Part shown: piece after piece, positions 22,496 through 29,725 of the stretch | How positions within the stretch are numbered: position 1 is the first letter of the stretch | Layout of the letters: each line of letters opens with the position of its first letter | DNA from: a virus | Direction: 5' to 3' (one strand) | IMG/VR virus record: IMGVR_UViG_3300044998_000182 | Span: 1-29,741 of that record | DNA length: 29,741 nucleotides | Notes under the pieces: generated by a model | The model's input: the letters and a program-made list of their open reading frames with translations, nothing else | What the model was told of the DNA's origin: nothing | Databases searched by the model: none | Program-made: the position numbers and the translations under genes

Positions 22496-23023
22496 ATGGG
22501 TTCTAAGCGACGTATCCGGCGTCAGAACGAGAAGCGTGCGAAGGAACAGCAAGCCGAACAGATGCGCAAGTCACAACTCGCAGGAGGTCTAGGTCCAGTG
22601 AATCAACCCCTCTTTGGCGGCGTTGGCCGCACCAGTGTTGCGGATATGGTCTTGCAGAAGCATCGCTTCTTGCACGAAGAGAAACCGCAGGTTCAGCCTG
22701 TCTCTCCTGATAAGCCATTGCCGGGTGTTGCAAATCAGCAACAGCCACAGCACAAGCCCGCTCCGACCAGTCCTGTTGGCAAGATCACCGACGAGATTGT
22801 ATCGGAAGAGCAGCGTCGTCACAAGGAAATCTGCAAGCAGGCCAAGACGAATCAGGAATACTACCTGTTTGCCTGCAACGGCAAAGACAAGCCGTGGTTC
22901 GCTTTCCCCCGCAACCAGAATCAGTATAGCGAGTACGTTATAGTACGTTATGCTGACGGGGCCAATGGCAAAGACCTGTCTCGACAACATTTGGCTGGAA
23001 GACGAAGGCAATCGTCGTCTTGA
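22496..23023 (+). CDS. N-terminal part of a split ParB-like protein (175 aa as read)
   Basis: The first ~70 residues are basic and Gln/Pro-rich (SKRRIRRQNEKRAKEQQAE) and probably disordered. The end holds a segment with KDKPWFAFPRNQNQYSEYV. The downstream ParB-like frame begins at the 3' end, out of phase. A perfect 10-bp tandem duplication (22932-22951) lies at the junction; with one copy the two frames are continuous (411 residues in all). The last ~30 residues of this product (after EYV) are then read out of frame and end RRRQSSS. I infer that the ancestral gene was one protein. CGAGG lies upstream of the ATG. Confidence 0.6.
   Translation: MGSKRRIRRQNEKRAKEQQAEQMRKSQLAGGLGPVNQPLFGGVGRTSVADMVLQKHRFLHEEKPQVQPVSPDKPLPGVANQQQPQHKPAPTSPVGKITDEIVSEEQRRHKEICKQAKTNQEYYLFACNGKDKPWFAFPRNQNQYSEYVIVRYADGANGKDLSRQHLAGRRRQSSS
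22932..22951 (+). repeat. Perfect 10-bp tandem duplication at the ParB-like junction
   Basis: Two adjacent copies of AGTACGTTAT. One copy removed shifts the downstream frame by one and joins the two reading frames. Confidence 0.9.
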
Positions 23024-23741
23024 CCGTTCAACTGTTGAGAAGTACAAACGGGACATGCTCAATGGTTCGTGGATTCCCACCGACGAAGCAATCGGTGTGG
23101 ACTACCAGAACAAGGTCTACAACGGTCGTCACCGGCTGACGGCAATCAAAGAAATCTGGGAAGAAGGCGGGCAGATCGAAATCCCGCTTTACTTCACCTT
23201 TAACGTGCTGACTACGGCACGATTCGTCATCGACTCCGGGCGTGTCCGTCCACTCAGCGACCGTTTGAAGCTGATTGTGGACTCGAAATTGGCAAGCAAT
23301 CGCATTGCCGGTTTCTGTCGGGCGCTGATGAAGGGATTGAGCAGCAAGCAGGTTCGATACACCGAATCCGAAGTGGCGGCATTCGCCCACAAGTGGGAAC
23401 ACGTCATCGACTGGATTCACACTCATCTGCCACAAGGCCGGGCGGAAGTGCAAGCCGCTGTCGCCAAGGCGTATATGTGGTACGGTGCCGAGAAGATCGA
23501 ACCGTTCTGTGAACGGCTCCGTGAAATCAAGTTCAGCGATGACGGCGATCCGGCCCGTGCCCTGTTCGTGAGTTTGCAGCGAATGCGTGCCCAACGCATT
23601 AACGCACAGGGATTGTCGTACCGTAAAACCTTGGGGGCCATCAACGCCCTCATGACGGACAAAAAGATCGACAAACTCTATGAACGGGACGAGGATATTT
23701 TCCAGTGGTTGCCCGGCTGGGAAATGCCGAAGAAGTCGTAG
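22950..23741 (+). CDS. ParB/Srx-type protein with N-terminal ParB-like domain (263 aa)
   Basis: The N-terminal ~75 residues match the ParB-like nuclease-fold pattern: an N-R-R-L (21-24) entry, VEKYKRDMLNGSW (29-41), and the NGRHRLTA box (58-65) that in ParB proteins binds nucleotide. Residues about 80-110 continue in the usual way (VIDSGRVRPLSDRL). The C-terminal ~150 residues are helical and unrecognised. It probably is not a partition protein; phages use such proteins in unclear roles. ATG 22950 overlaps the duplicated segment and lacks a clear ribosome binding site, consistent with a former continuous gene starting at 22496. Confidence 0.75.
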   Translation: MLTGPMAKTCLDNIWLEDEGNRRLDRSTVEKYKRDMLNGSWIPTDEAIGVDYQNKVYNGRHRLTAIKEIWEEGGQIEIPLYFTFNVLTTARFVIDSGRVRPLSDRLKLIVDSKLASNRIAGFCRALMKGLSSKQVRYTESEVAAFAHKWEHVIDWIHTHLPQGRAEVQAAVAKAYMWYGAEKIEPFCERLREIKFSDDGDPARALFVSLQRMRAQRINAQGLSYRKTLGAINALMTDKKIDKLYERDEDIFQWLPGWEMPKKS

Positions 23742-23757
23742 TCCCGAATATCCGGCG

Positions 23758-23794
23758 AAAATAGCCCGGTGAATATTCACCGGGCTATTTTTTT
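23758..23794 (+). terminator. Strong intrinsic terminator
   Basis: A near-perfect palindrome (AAAATAGCCCGGTGAA and its complement) with a two-base loop, then T-tract at 23788-23794. It ends the ParB-like unit. Confidence 0.95.
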
Positions 23795-23847
23795 ATCTGG
23801 GAGTGCGAAGAACTTTTCCGTATATGTAGCGTAGCAAGCAAAACTGC

Positions 23848-23876
23848 TTTACCACATAACAAAACTGTGGTATAAT
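23848..23876 (+). promoter_or_regulatory. Sigma-70-type promoter B with built-in inverted repeat
   Basis: TTTACC (23848-23853), 17 bases, TATAAT (23871-23876). Within it TACCACA (23850-23856) and TGTGGTA (23866-23872) form a perfect inverted repeat lying across the spacer, from -35 to -10; a repressor bound there would block polymerase. It drives the five-gene MoxR operon. Confidence 0.8.
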
Positions 23877-23917
23877 CGCAGCAGACTAACTCCCTCATCG
23901 CAATTCGGAGCGGACTG

Positions 23918-25510
23918 ATGGCCGTCAACATTCAGAATAAGCTGGGTTTTTGGATCAAGAACAACCTCAACGTGTTGTTTATCGGCAAGCACGGCGTCGG
24001 CAAGACCGCTATGGTCAAGCAAGCCTTCGATGAACACAACTTAAACTGGCGGTATTTCTCGGCGTCCACAATGGACCCTTGGGTTGACTTCGTTGGTGTC
24101 CCCAAGGAAAAGTCCGAAGGCAAATTCGGCTCCGACCAGTTTGAAGTTATTCGTGAACTTATCAACATCGACCAATCCCTTGCTTTGGAATGGATCGAAA
24201 AGAATTGGCACCTGAAAGGCGAATCTGCTCAAAAGGTAGTGCAGAGCGTCGAAAACCGTCGTCAATTCAACTATCTTGAGTTGGTTCGTCCTCGCACCTT
24301 TGCCACTGGCGAAGTCGAAGCGTTATTCTTTGACGAATTCAACCGTAGCCCGAAGAAGGTTCGCAATGCCGTGATGGAATTGCTGCAATTCAAATCCATC
24401 AACGGCGAGAAATTCCCGAATCTCAAGATCGTTTGGGCGGCGATCAACCCCGACGACGACGAAGATGAAACCTACGACGTGGAAAAGTTGGACCCTGCTC
24501 AGCAGGACCGCTACCACGTTATTACGACCATCCCTTATTTGCCGAATACCGAGTGGTTCCGGCAGAAATTTGGTCGTCGCTTGGCCGATTCCGCCATCGG
24601 TTGGTGGAAGGAATTGACCCCCGAAATGCAGAATGTCGTCTCGCCCCGGCGTCTCGAATACGCCCTGAATATGTTCCAATTACACGGAGATATTCGGGAT
24701 GTTATTCCGCATGAGGCTGGCGTCAGCAAGTTGGCGAACGCCCTCAATACCGGGCCGACTTCCGACCGGCTTTCGGAATTGATGGAAGCCAACGACGTTG
24801 CCGGGGCACGGACATTCCTTTCCAACGAGAATAACTTCGCCGCAGCGATGAAGTTCATTCCAGAGTCGGATACTCTGATGAATTTCTTCCTGCCGCTTAT
24901 CTCGAAGGAAAAGATTGCTTCCTCGATGGCGGATAATGCCAAAATTCGCAAGCATATCATCACGAATTCGGACAAAATTCCGGTATTCATGAATGTTTGT
25001 GACGAAATTCTCAAGGCTGGCACCGACCAGAAAACGGGACGAGAAATTCGCAAAGTTCTTCAACAGAACCAAGAGTTGGCTCGTGCCTTCGCCACCAAAA
25101 GCAGCGGCGGCGACAGTGAAGTAGCAGAAGCACACTACACTGGCGAGTCCGCAGCGGCATTCACCGGCATCCTGACGCAACTACGCCGATTGGATGCCAA
25201 TACTCCGCAACTGCAACAGTCGGCGTATGAGAAGATCGAGAAGAGCCTTCCGAAAGACATGACGGCAGACCAAGCATTGAATGCTCTGGAAGTGCTTAGT
25301 GCATTGGTGGGCAAGATGTGGCCCGCATCGTTGACAAGCCCGCCGTTTGCCAAGCTGCCGGGCGTGGTCAACCACTGCATCAAGGAAATCCATCGGAACA
25401 CCGGCCACAACTGGTCGATGATTCTGAGTCGGCACGGTGGGCGATTTGTGGCCCTTATGACTAAGCTGAATGAGGCTGGCTTGAGCCACAAACTCGTGCA
25501 ACCCAAGTGA
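23918..25510 (+). CDS. MoxR-type AAA+ ATPase (530 aa)
   Basis: MoxR ATPases remodel or load partner proteins, usually VWA-domain proteins, using ATP. Visible motifs: Walker A G23-K-H-G-V-G-K29-T30, Walker B LFFDE (136-140), sensor-1 Asn177 in AAINPDD, and a probable arginine finger R198 (QQDRYHV). Between Walker A and B is a longer helical insert than usual. The remaining ~300 residues are helical, without an obvious known domain. The next gene encodes a metallopeptidase-like/VWA protein, the classic partner, seven bases away. The ribosome binding site CGGAG precedes the ATG. Substrate unknown. Confidence 0.92.
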   Translation: MAVNIQNKLGFWIKNNLNVLFIGKHGVGKTAMVKQAFDEHNLNWRYFSASTMDPWVDFVGVPKEKSEGKFGSDQFEVIRELINIDQSLALEWIEKNWHLKGESAQKVVQSVENRRQFNYLELVRPRTFATGEVEALFFDEFNRSPKKVRNAVMELLQFKSINGEKFPNLKIVWAAINPDDDEDETYDVEKLDPAQQDRYHVITTIPYLPNTEWFRQKFGRRLADSAIGWWKELTPEMQNVVSPRRLEYALNMFQLHGDIRDVIPHEAGVSKLANALNTGPTSDRLSELMEANDVAGARTFLSNENNFAAAMKFIPESDTLMNFFLPLISKEKIASSMADNAKIRKHIITNSDKIPVFMNVCDEILKAGTDQKTGREIRKVLQQNQELARAFATKSSGGDSEVAEAHYTGESAAAFTGILTQLRRLDANTPQLQQSAYEKIEKSLPKDMTADQALNALEVLSALVGKMWPASLTSPPFAKLPGVVNHCIKEIHRNTGHNWSMILSRHGGRFVALMTKLNEAGLSHKLVQPK

Positions 25511-25517
25511 GGAAACA

Positions 25518-26915
25518 ATGGCCGACTTCATGAAAACTATGGCCCTGCCTCGAATCACCAACGATGAATGGTTGGAGATTTCGATGGCCCTTGAAGGGCA
25601 CCACGCAGTCTTCTACAAGCTATGGCAGATGGGCAAGCCCGTATTCAACGAGGATTTGCCCACCGCTGCTGTACAGTTTGATGAAGTGGGGGAATTTGTT
25701 TACTTCCACTTCAATCCGACATTCTGGCAGCGTTTGGACTTTAATGGCAAGTTATTCGTAATTTGCCACGAAGCACTGCACGTTATTTTGAATCACGGCA
25801 TCCGTATTCGTGATGCCGGTATCAATCGGCGTGCAGCCAATTCTGCTTTGGATATTGTTGTCAATCATAATCTGGTGCGGGGCTTTGGCTTCGACCGGAA
25901 GAAAATTGACGATGTTATCAAGCCCATTTTCAAACAAATGGCTATTGACGAGGGCAAGCCGTGGGGACCGGAACAAGAGGCTAACGGCGGTCTTTGCTGG
26001 GTGGATACTGTCTTTAAGGACAAGAAACCCATGCCCAAAGACGACGAAATGTTCGAGCATTACTACAACCTATTCGAGAAGATGTACGGCGATGGTGGAC
26101 CCGGTGACGGGGAAGCTGGCCCCGGTCAACCGGGTGGTTCGCTTGACGATCACTCGATGATGGGCGAGGAACAGTCCGACGCTTGGGGCAAAGTCATTGA
26201 CAATTTGTCCAAGGAATTGACTGAGGATGAAAAGAAACCCCTCAAGTCGATGGTGGACAAGCATTTTCAGAATCCGCCCAAGGATGCAAAAAACCAGCAG
26301 GCCGGAACCGGCACTGGTGGTCAGTGGGTCTTTGCCAAAATCGGCAAGGTCGTAAAGAAAAAGAAGTGGGAAACCGTCATCAAGAAATGGGCGAGCAAAT
26401 ATCTTGTTGAAAAAGACAAGGATATTGAGCAATGGGCACGAGTCCAGCGCCGGTTGACGTTCCTGCCTCGTGATATGTTCTTACCTTCCGATATGGAAGT
26501 CGAAGAACATGAAAATGAAAAGAAAAAGATCAAGGTGTTTTTCTTCCTTGATACTTCGGGTTCATGTTGGGGACTCAAGGATCGGTTTTTCACCGCCGCC
26601 GAGAGTCTTCCCACGGAACGATTCGATGTTCGCCTGTTCTGCTTCGATACGGTCGTCAAGGAAACCACCTTGGCGTCCAAGAAAATTTATGGTGGTGGTG
26701 GCACTAGCTTTTCCATCTTGGAGAAGCATGTTCAGGCCGTCATGAATCAGGAAAACTGCAAATATCCCGAAGCGGTATTTGTGATTACTGACGGATACGG
26801 TGATTCGATTCGTCCGCAAGACCCGTCGAAATGGTATTGGTTTATTACTCAGGGCGGAACCAAAAACTATATCGACAAAGATTGCAATTTCTTCCGCCTT
26901 GAAGATTACGAATAA
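25518..26915 (+). CDS. Metallopeptidase-like plus VWA protein (DUF2201-like), MoxR partner
   Basis: Residues 80-95 carry H84-E85-x2-H88-x4-H93, a zinc metallopeptidase signature in a hydrophobic helix. A Gly/Pro/Asp-rich linker (190-210) leads to a VWA-like domain with a MIDAS motif, FLDTSGS (343-349), a later conserved Thr (GGGGTSF, about 396) and an Asp (ITDGYGD). Proteins with this two-part layout (DUF2201-like) often neighbour MoxR ATPases. The complex may cut or remodel a target protein. The start has GAGGAAA upstream. Whether the peptidase site is active cannot be seen. Confidence 0.9.
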   Translation: MADFMKTMALPRITNDEWLEISMALEGHHAVFYKLWQMGKPVFNEDLPTAAVQFDEVGEFVYFHFNPTFWQRLDFNGKLFVICHEALHVILNHGIRIRDAGINRRAANSALDIVVNHNLVRGFGFDRKKIDDVIKPIFKQMAIDEGKPWGPEQEANGGLCWVDTVFKDKKPMPKDDEMFEHYYNLFEKMYGDGGPGDGEAGPGQPGGSLDDHSMMGEEQSDAWGKVIDNLSKELTEDEKKPLKSMVDKHFQNPPKDAKNQQAGTGTGGQWVFAKIGKVVKKKKWETVIKKWASKYLVEKDKDIEQWARVQRRLTFLPRDMFLPSDMEVEEHENEKKKIKVFFFLDTSGSCWGLKDRFFTAAESLPTERFDVRLFCFDTVVKETTLASKKIYGGGGTSFSILEKHVQAVMNQENCKYPEAVFVITDGYGDSIRPQDPSKWYWFITQGGTKNYIDKDCNFFRLEDYE

Positions 26916-26929
26916 ATACGGGAGTGGTC

Positions 26930-28006
26930 ATGGACTTCACGTTCTTGGATCACAAAGAGAATATTCCCGTACTGACATGGCTCGGCAGAAAAGAGTGGAT
27001 TGTTTACAAAGCACTCTCGGAACGCCGGGCCATTTCAGTACGGCCTGTTAAATTCATGCTTGTCCCAAAGCACGGCGAAGCCGATGCATATAAGGCCAAG
27101 CACCCCGATGAACCCGTCATTGTCGTGGGGGAGAAAGAATTCAAAAGCCATCCCCCTGAATTCTGGCGGCAATTTAACAAAATTCTCGATGTACTCCAAA
27201 TAGACCCTATCGGGACTTTTTGGTATTACACCCTCAGCAAATCTTTGGCTGGTGGGCCGAAGCTATTTCGCCCGCTTCCAGAGCAATGTGAGGCATTGCA
27301 GCATTCGTCTGCTTCGTATTCATTTGATGATTACAAGCAACCATATCCCGTCATTATTCTGGAAATCCCACCAGAATACGGGAACACTCTCAAACAGGAA
27401 TACAACATTCCTGATACACCAAAATTTGTTTTGGTACATCATGACGATCAAAAGAAATTCATCAACGTCAGTGCCTTCTTCAACCGAAGTAACGTGATTA
27501 CTCACGTCACACCCCGGCGAGAAGAATTTAAAACTATTGAAGATGCCATCATCGGCAACCGGCCCAATCGCAACGAGGGGTTAGTGAATTTGGCTGATGC
27601 CGAATGCAATGCTGCTGAAAACGTACAGAGGCTTGGTGTAAATTTCGCCATGATGATGAGCCTGTATTCCGTCAAGGATTATGGGCCACTCGATCCACAA
27701 AAGTATAAACAATGGCAACAGGAAGCACGGGCTAAGCGTCGTGGCAATATTCCAACACGGCGGGCGATGGAAGCACAAGCAAACCTTGCCGCCTCTGTCA
27801 ATCTTTTGAAATTCGATCAAAAGGTCGAGTTTTATGATGAAGTCGTGGAGAATGTACCCGAAGGCGAAGCTGTAGAAATGGATTTGCTCAAGAAATGGAT
27901 TTGCTCAAGAAATCGCCACGTTCCCACTGGCGGCGGGGGCATTTTGCCAACCAGCCCTATGGACCGGGCCTTCGGGAGCGAAAGATCATTTTCCGCAAAC
28001 CCGTAA
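26930..28006 (+). CDS. N-terminal part of a split protein (358 aa as read)
   Basis: No family named. The sequence begins MDFTFLDHKENIP, is mixed alpha/beta, and has a hydrophobic strand YPVIILEIPPEYG (about 139-151) and a FVLVHHDD segment. The last ~35 residues after DLLKK are probably read out of frame: a 17-bp tandem duplication at 27875-27908 moves the reading frame. With one copy, the frame continues into the HWRRGH segment of the next feature (441 residues in all). The start at 26930 has GGGAG five bases upstream and is preferred to GTG 26924. Confidence 0.65.
   Translation: MDFTFLDHKENIPVLTWLGRKEWIVYKALSERRAISVRPVKFMLVPKHGEADAYKAKHPDEPVIVVGEKEFKSHPPEFWRQFNKILDVLQIDPIGTFWYYTLSKSLAGGPKLFRPLPEQCEALQHSSASYSFDDYKQPYPVIILEIPPEYGNTLKQEYNIPDTPKFVLVHHDDQKKFINVSAFFNRSNVITHVTPRREEFKTIEDAIIGNRPNRNEGLVNLADAECNAAENVQRLGVNFAMMMSLYSVKDYGPLDPQKYKQWQQEARAKRRGNIPTRRAMEAQANLAASVNLLKFDQKVEFYDEVVENVPEGEAVEMDLLKKWICSRNRHVPTGGGGILPTSPMDRAFGSERSFSANP
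27875..27908 (+). repeat. Perfect 17-bp tandem duplication that breaks a gene
   Basis: Two adjacent copies of a 17-base unit (27875-27891 and 27892-27908). With one copy, the upstream frame (ending DLLKK) joins the downstream frame (SPRSHWRRGH). The tract begins a third copy for five bases (GAAAT). Confidence 0.93.
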
Positions 28007-28272
28007 TGGTTCGTGCTGGCGCATTCTTCGGTGACGTAAAAAATACGAGCGTCACTTATACTGCCCATGCAGCAAGAAAACCACAAAATATTGGACCGAG
28101 GGTCGGCACGAAAATCAAAGTTATCAACGCTGACGAAGTACCAGCCGGTACGGTAGGAATTGTGCAGAAAGTAAAAGTTCTCAATACAATCCAACAAATC
28201 GAGGCGGTCACAGAGGCCGAAGAGAATTTCATTCTCATTTGCCCTCCTGATTCCTACGAGAATATCCAATGA
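27895..28272 (+). CDS. C-terminal part of the split protein with HWRRGH motif (125 aa)
   Basis: The segment SPRSHWRRGHFANQPYGPG (about residues 7-25) resembles the conserved C-terminal HWRRGH-type motif I recall from many uncharacterised phage and bacterial proteins. It therefore marks this frame as coding. It continues the upstream 358-residue frame if one copy of the 17-bp duplication is removed. ATG 27895 lies inside the second copy; ATG 28006, formed as TAATG with the upstream stop, would give an 88-residue product (MVRAGAFF...). Either could still be used. The end overlaps the ART-HD gene as ATGA. Function unknown. Confidence 0.6.
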   Translation: MDLLKKSPRSHWRRGHFANQPYGPGLRERKIIFRKPVMVRAGAFFGDVKNTSVTYTAHAARKPQNIGPRVGTKIKVINADEVPAGTVGIVQKVKVLNTIQQIEAVTEAEENFILICPPDSYENIQ

Positions 28273-29414
28273 ATATCGAATCTTTTGAAGAAGTCCTGAA
28301 ACGTCAAGAAGCCCTTGACCCGGAACTCAAGCCTTGGCTTGAGAAGGGTCGGGGTGCGCTTGGTTGGCCTACTCTCAAGCACCCACTTGTATTCGGCGTC
28401 CCATACATGGAAGCAATGAATGCCATGTATAACGCTCAACTAAAAGCCAAGAAAGAATATGCTGCCAAAGCGATGGAAGAGCAGAAATGGAGTAGTTATC
28501 TCTACATCCACGAACGTCCCTATCGCTTCCAGAAGTTTGTCGAAATTGAAAACCTAATGTCCGACAAGGATTATTGGGACAATTTGGGAAGCATCTGGTC
28601 AGATAGCGAAAATATCTGGCAATACAAGCATATCGTCGCCATGCTTCTATTGAGCAGCCGTGGCGATAAAGAACACTTTATGAATGATGAAGAACGGAAG
28701 TTCCTTGAGGGCTTGCCGGAAGAATTCATCATTTATCGAGGCCATCAGGGAATCAATCGAAGCGGGTATAGCTGGACGCTCAGTTATTGGCGTGCCCGTT
28801 GGTTCGCTCAACGATTCGATCACAAAAAGAACGGCGTCGTACAAGCCATTGTCAACAAAAAGGACATTATCGGCGTCCTTCTTGGGCGAGGGGAGTACGA
28901 AATCGTCACCCTGCCCAGCCGTCTCAAAATCGAACCCTGCCAGAAGGTTGCAAAGCGACCCGGTTGGATGGAATCGGTGTTGAAAGAGGCGTGGTCCCGA
29001 TTTTCTTTGGTTCGGGCGGGAAGTTTTCATGGACTTTGGCATTGGGAGAAGGTAGAAAAGAATGCAGTGTTCTTGGCGAACAACACACCGGGGGCCGACA
29101 AGACCGTGGCCCAACTGTTTGCTCTGGTCCACGATAGCAAGCGGCAAAACGAAGATGAAGACCCCGAACACGGGCATCGCTCTGCTAAATGGGCAGAAGA
29201 ACTATTCGAGGAAGGGCGACTCAAGATCAATCGGGATCAATTAAACAAATTGGTAGAGGCTTGCAAGTACCACAACGATGGCCAGACTAGCAACGACCCG
29301 ACGATTGGTGTATGTTGGGATGCTGACCGTCTGGACTTGCCACGAGTAGGCATCACTCCTGACCCGAAATATCTCTCTACTGAGGCCGGGAAGAAATTCC
29401 TTTGGAGGATTTAA
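28269..29414 (+). CDS. ADP-ribosyltransferase-like domain fused to HD hydrolase domain (381 aa)
   Basis: Two enzyme domains appear in one chain. Residues about 95-220 look like an ART fold: Y156-R157-G158 (the NAD-binding Arg), S168-W-T170, and RGEYE with E209 and E211 (catalytic Glu region), an R-S-E order. Residues about 250-381 look like a metal-dependent HD hydrolase: H254, H258, H288-D289, H301, H335 and D351 with D353 and D356, in a family pattern I recall (FALVHDSKR, CWDADRLDL, GITPDPKYL). T4 uses ADP-ribosyltransferases on host RNA polymerase, so host takeover is one idea. The substrates are unknown. The ATG overlaps the preceding gene's stop (ATGA). Confidence 0.8.
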   Translation: MNIESFEEVLKRQEALDPELKPWLEKGRGALGWPTLKHPLVFGVPYMEAMNAMYNAQLKAKKEYAAKAMEEQKWSSYLYIHERPYRFQKFVEIENLMSDKDYWDNLGSIWSDSENIWQYKHIVAMLLLSSRGDKEHFMNDEERKFLEGLPEEFIIYRGHQGINRSGYSWTLSYWRARWFAQRFDHKKNGVVQAIVNKKDIIGVLLGRGEYEIVTLPSRLKIEPCQKVAKRPGWMESVLKEAWSRFSLVRAGSFHGLWHWEKVEKNAVFLANNTPGADKTVAQLFALVHDSKRQNEDEDPEHGHRSAKWAEELFEEGRLKINRDQLNKLVEACKYHNDGQTSNDPTIGVCWDADRLDLPRVGITPDPKYLSTEAGKKFLWRI

Positions 29415-29725
29415 TGGACGAAACAATCAACATCGGTGGCGTCGATATAAAGGTCGCCTCTCAAGAGGAAATCAACAAAGAAGCAGACGCAGGCAATATG
29501 ATTTTTGCCTGTATGCCCACCAAATACGGCCCATCAGCGGTGCCGAATTCTCGAACGGTCCAGTGTGAGAAATGTAAACAAGATGTTTGGATTTCTCCCG
29601 CTACTTACTCAACGTGGCAATCGTGTGATGCGCCCATCATGTGCTTGGAATGCATCACAACGGAAGTGACCTACCCCGCCGCTAAAGACGGCGGGGCTTC
29701 CGTTCCAATCAGCAGCCCACTCTGA
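29414..29725 (+). CDS. Zinc-ribbon protein with altered C terminus (103 aa)
   Basis: Two Cys pairs (CEKC at about residues 54-57 and CLEC at about 79-82) with a WISPATYSTWQS loop form a probable zinc ribbon; the N-terminal ~50 residues are acidic. The start shares TAATG with the ART-HD stop and has a perfect GGAGG six bases upstream. The last ~17 residues (after EVTYPAA) are encoded by a GC-rich compound hairpin at 29659-29704, so the native C terminus was probably shorter or different. Possibly an accessory to the operon. Confidence 0.7.
   Translation: MDETINIGGVDIKVASQEEINKEADAGNMIFACMPTKYGPSAVPNSRTVQCEKCKQDVWISPATYSTWQSCDAPIMCLECITTEVTYPAAKDGGASVPISSPL
29659..29704. other. Compound hairpin resembling an IS200/IS605-type element end
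   Basis: Outer stem AACGGAAG (29659-29666) with CTTCCGTT (29697-29704), inner stem CCCCGCCG (29674-29681) with CGGCGGGG (29689-29696), both perfect 8 bp, with a seven-base bulge on one side and a seven-base loop. No T-tract follows. The layout recalls the subterminal hairpins of IS200/IS605 elements, and any transposase or TnpB would lie outside the window. Confidence 0.45.

Noticed and set aside
22589-23080. Minus-strand frame of 163 codons across the ParB-like junction
   Set aside because: It is antisense to the two plus-strand frames, with no start signal.
23028-23780. Minus-strand frame of 250 codons opposite the ParB-like gene
   Set aside because: A GC-bias shadow of the plus-strand gene; the plus frame has the conserved NGRHRLTA motif.
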